A stretch of 5,664 bases of DNA from Candidatus Wallbacteria bacterium. Lineage in GTDB: Bacteria > Muiribacteriota > JAQTZZ01. The DNA lies in assembly GCA_028711905.1 (NCBI GenBank), contig JAQTRI010000255.1:1-5664 (forward strand), read 5' to 3'. The position numbers and the translations under genes were made by a program. This document shows positions 5,160-5,664 of this stretch, in pieces; position 1 is the stretch's first letter; each line of letters starts with the position of its first letter. A model generated the notes under the pieces. That model did no database searches and was not told the DNA's origin. It worked only from the letters and a program-made list of their open reading frames with translations.

Positions 5160-5664
5160 GGTAACTGGACCAACCTTCCCCAGCAGTCCTTCCTGAAAAA
5201 AATCTCACTAAAACTATCACGAGATAGATTGCATCCTGCCTTGCTTAAACGAGAGTATTCTCTCTCAAAGAGTTCATTGATTTTTTCTTCTTTTATCAAT
5301 GCCTCTTCTCTTGTATCTTTTCCACTTGAACAACTCCGTTCTCTTCGCCATTTATCATAATCATCTGCTGCAGTAAATCCTGCGCGGCATATATCCGCGT
5401 CCCATGTTCTTTCGTAATAAATCTGGTACATTTCCCAACTTGCAACAGCTATAAGAACGCCACCAATAACTAAAGTTACAATTCGTTCTAATACGTGTTG
5501 TTTCCCATGCGGATCCCCGTAGTTCACAGGTCCATTCCCGCAATACACCCAGTCATTCATCTGCAGCGGATTATGCATGACACCGAAATCACCCTTCAGC
5601 ATTGCCGTTTCATTGAAAGTGTCTCTTTGCAGGAAGCGCCCGATCTTTGGATCATAGTACCTTG
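5156..5664 (-). CDS. RHS-repeat protein, C-terminal end with variable tip (5' part beyond the window)
   Basis: The frame is open to the right edge; the internal ATG at 5602 is not the start, because RHS motifs continue upstream of it. From 5662 the 168 visible residues begin RYYDPKIGRFLQRD, the most conserved part of RHS-associated cores. They continue with NPLQMNDWVYCGNGPVNY and close at GDPHGK, equivalent to the family's N-P-V-N-x-x-DP-x-G junction. The last 115 or so residues are the variable tip. It starts with one hydrophobic helix (visible residues about 61-83), followed by a charged, helix-prone region with four cysteines (visible residues 92, 111, 144 and 160), and ends LVQLP. In known RHS proteins the core forms a shell and the tip is a toxin or other cargo. 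This tip matches no toxin domain I know and shows no obvious nuclease triad. The downstream coupled membrane gene supports a toxin/immunity reading. Confidence 0.85.
   Translation of the reverse strand, partial: RYYDPKIGRFLQRDTFNETAMLKGDFGVMHNPLQMNDWVYCGNGPVNYGDPHGKQHVLERIVTLVIGGVLIAVASWEMYQIYYERTWDADICRAGFTAADDYDKWRRERSCSSGKDTREEALIKEEKINELFEREYSRLSKAGCNLSRDSFSEIFFRKDCWGRLVQLP

Noticed and set aside
5156..5602. Treating the ATG at 5602 as the start of a stand-alone 148-residue gene
   Set aside because: The 20 codons upstream to the window edge remain open and code RYYDPKIGRFLQRD, a hallmark of the RHS core, so this ATG is internal.

Overview
The window looks like a piece of an uncultivated, probably Gram-negative bacterial genome. 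Sampled rows of the left-hand genes are close to half G+C. No gene here fixes the taxon, so none is named. All credible genes lie on the minus strand, so the window reads right to left. No rRNA, tRNA, CRISPR array or intact transposase is visible.

Right part (about 4219-5664): the 3' end of an RHS-repeat protein gene whose 5' part lies beyond the right edge. The last part of the conserved RHS core is visible, then a roughly 115-residue variable C-terminal tip with one hydrophobic helix. Its stop codon overlaps by 4 bases (ATGA) the start of a 191-codon gene for a four-helix membrane protein. That stop in turn overlaps by 4 bases the start of a short frame coding only an internal RHS-core fragment. 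This order (RHS core, tip, small coupled gene, orphan core remnant) is typical of polymorphic-toxin loci. I read it as a candidate toxin-tip/immunity pair whose cargo and immunity families I do not recognise. The tip and the membrane gene are clearly AT-richer than the rest of the window.

Middle (3907-4218): an intergenic region with a terminator-like hairpin after the RHS fragment, an unexplained stretch of about 150 bases, and a near-consensus sigma70-type promoter (TTGACT-16-TATAAT) facing left.

Left part (152-3906): a two-gene operon driven by that promoter. The first gene codes for a 339-residue exported protein with PKD-like modules. The second, also joined by an ATGA overlap, codes for a 912-residue exported protein with a helical N-terminal region, a small beta domain, an Ig-like domain, a long Gly-rich beta region, and an 11-residue repeat tail resembling the lipid-binding repeats of synucleins and apolipoproteins. 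The two proteins are probably partners in the cell envelope or outside the cell; their function is unknown. Just after the second gene come seven evenly spaced CCC tracts (GGG in the transcript, G-quadruplex-capable), then a GC-rich hairpin at the left edge.
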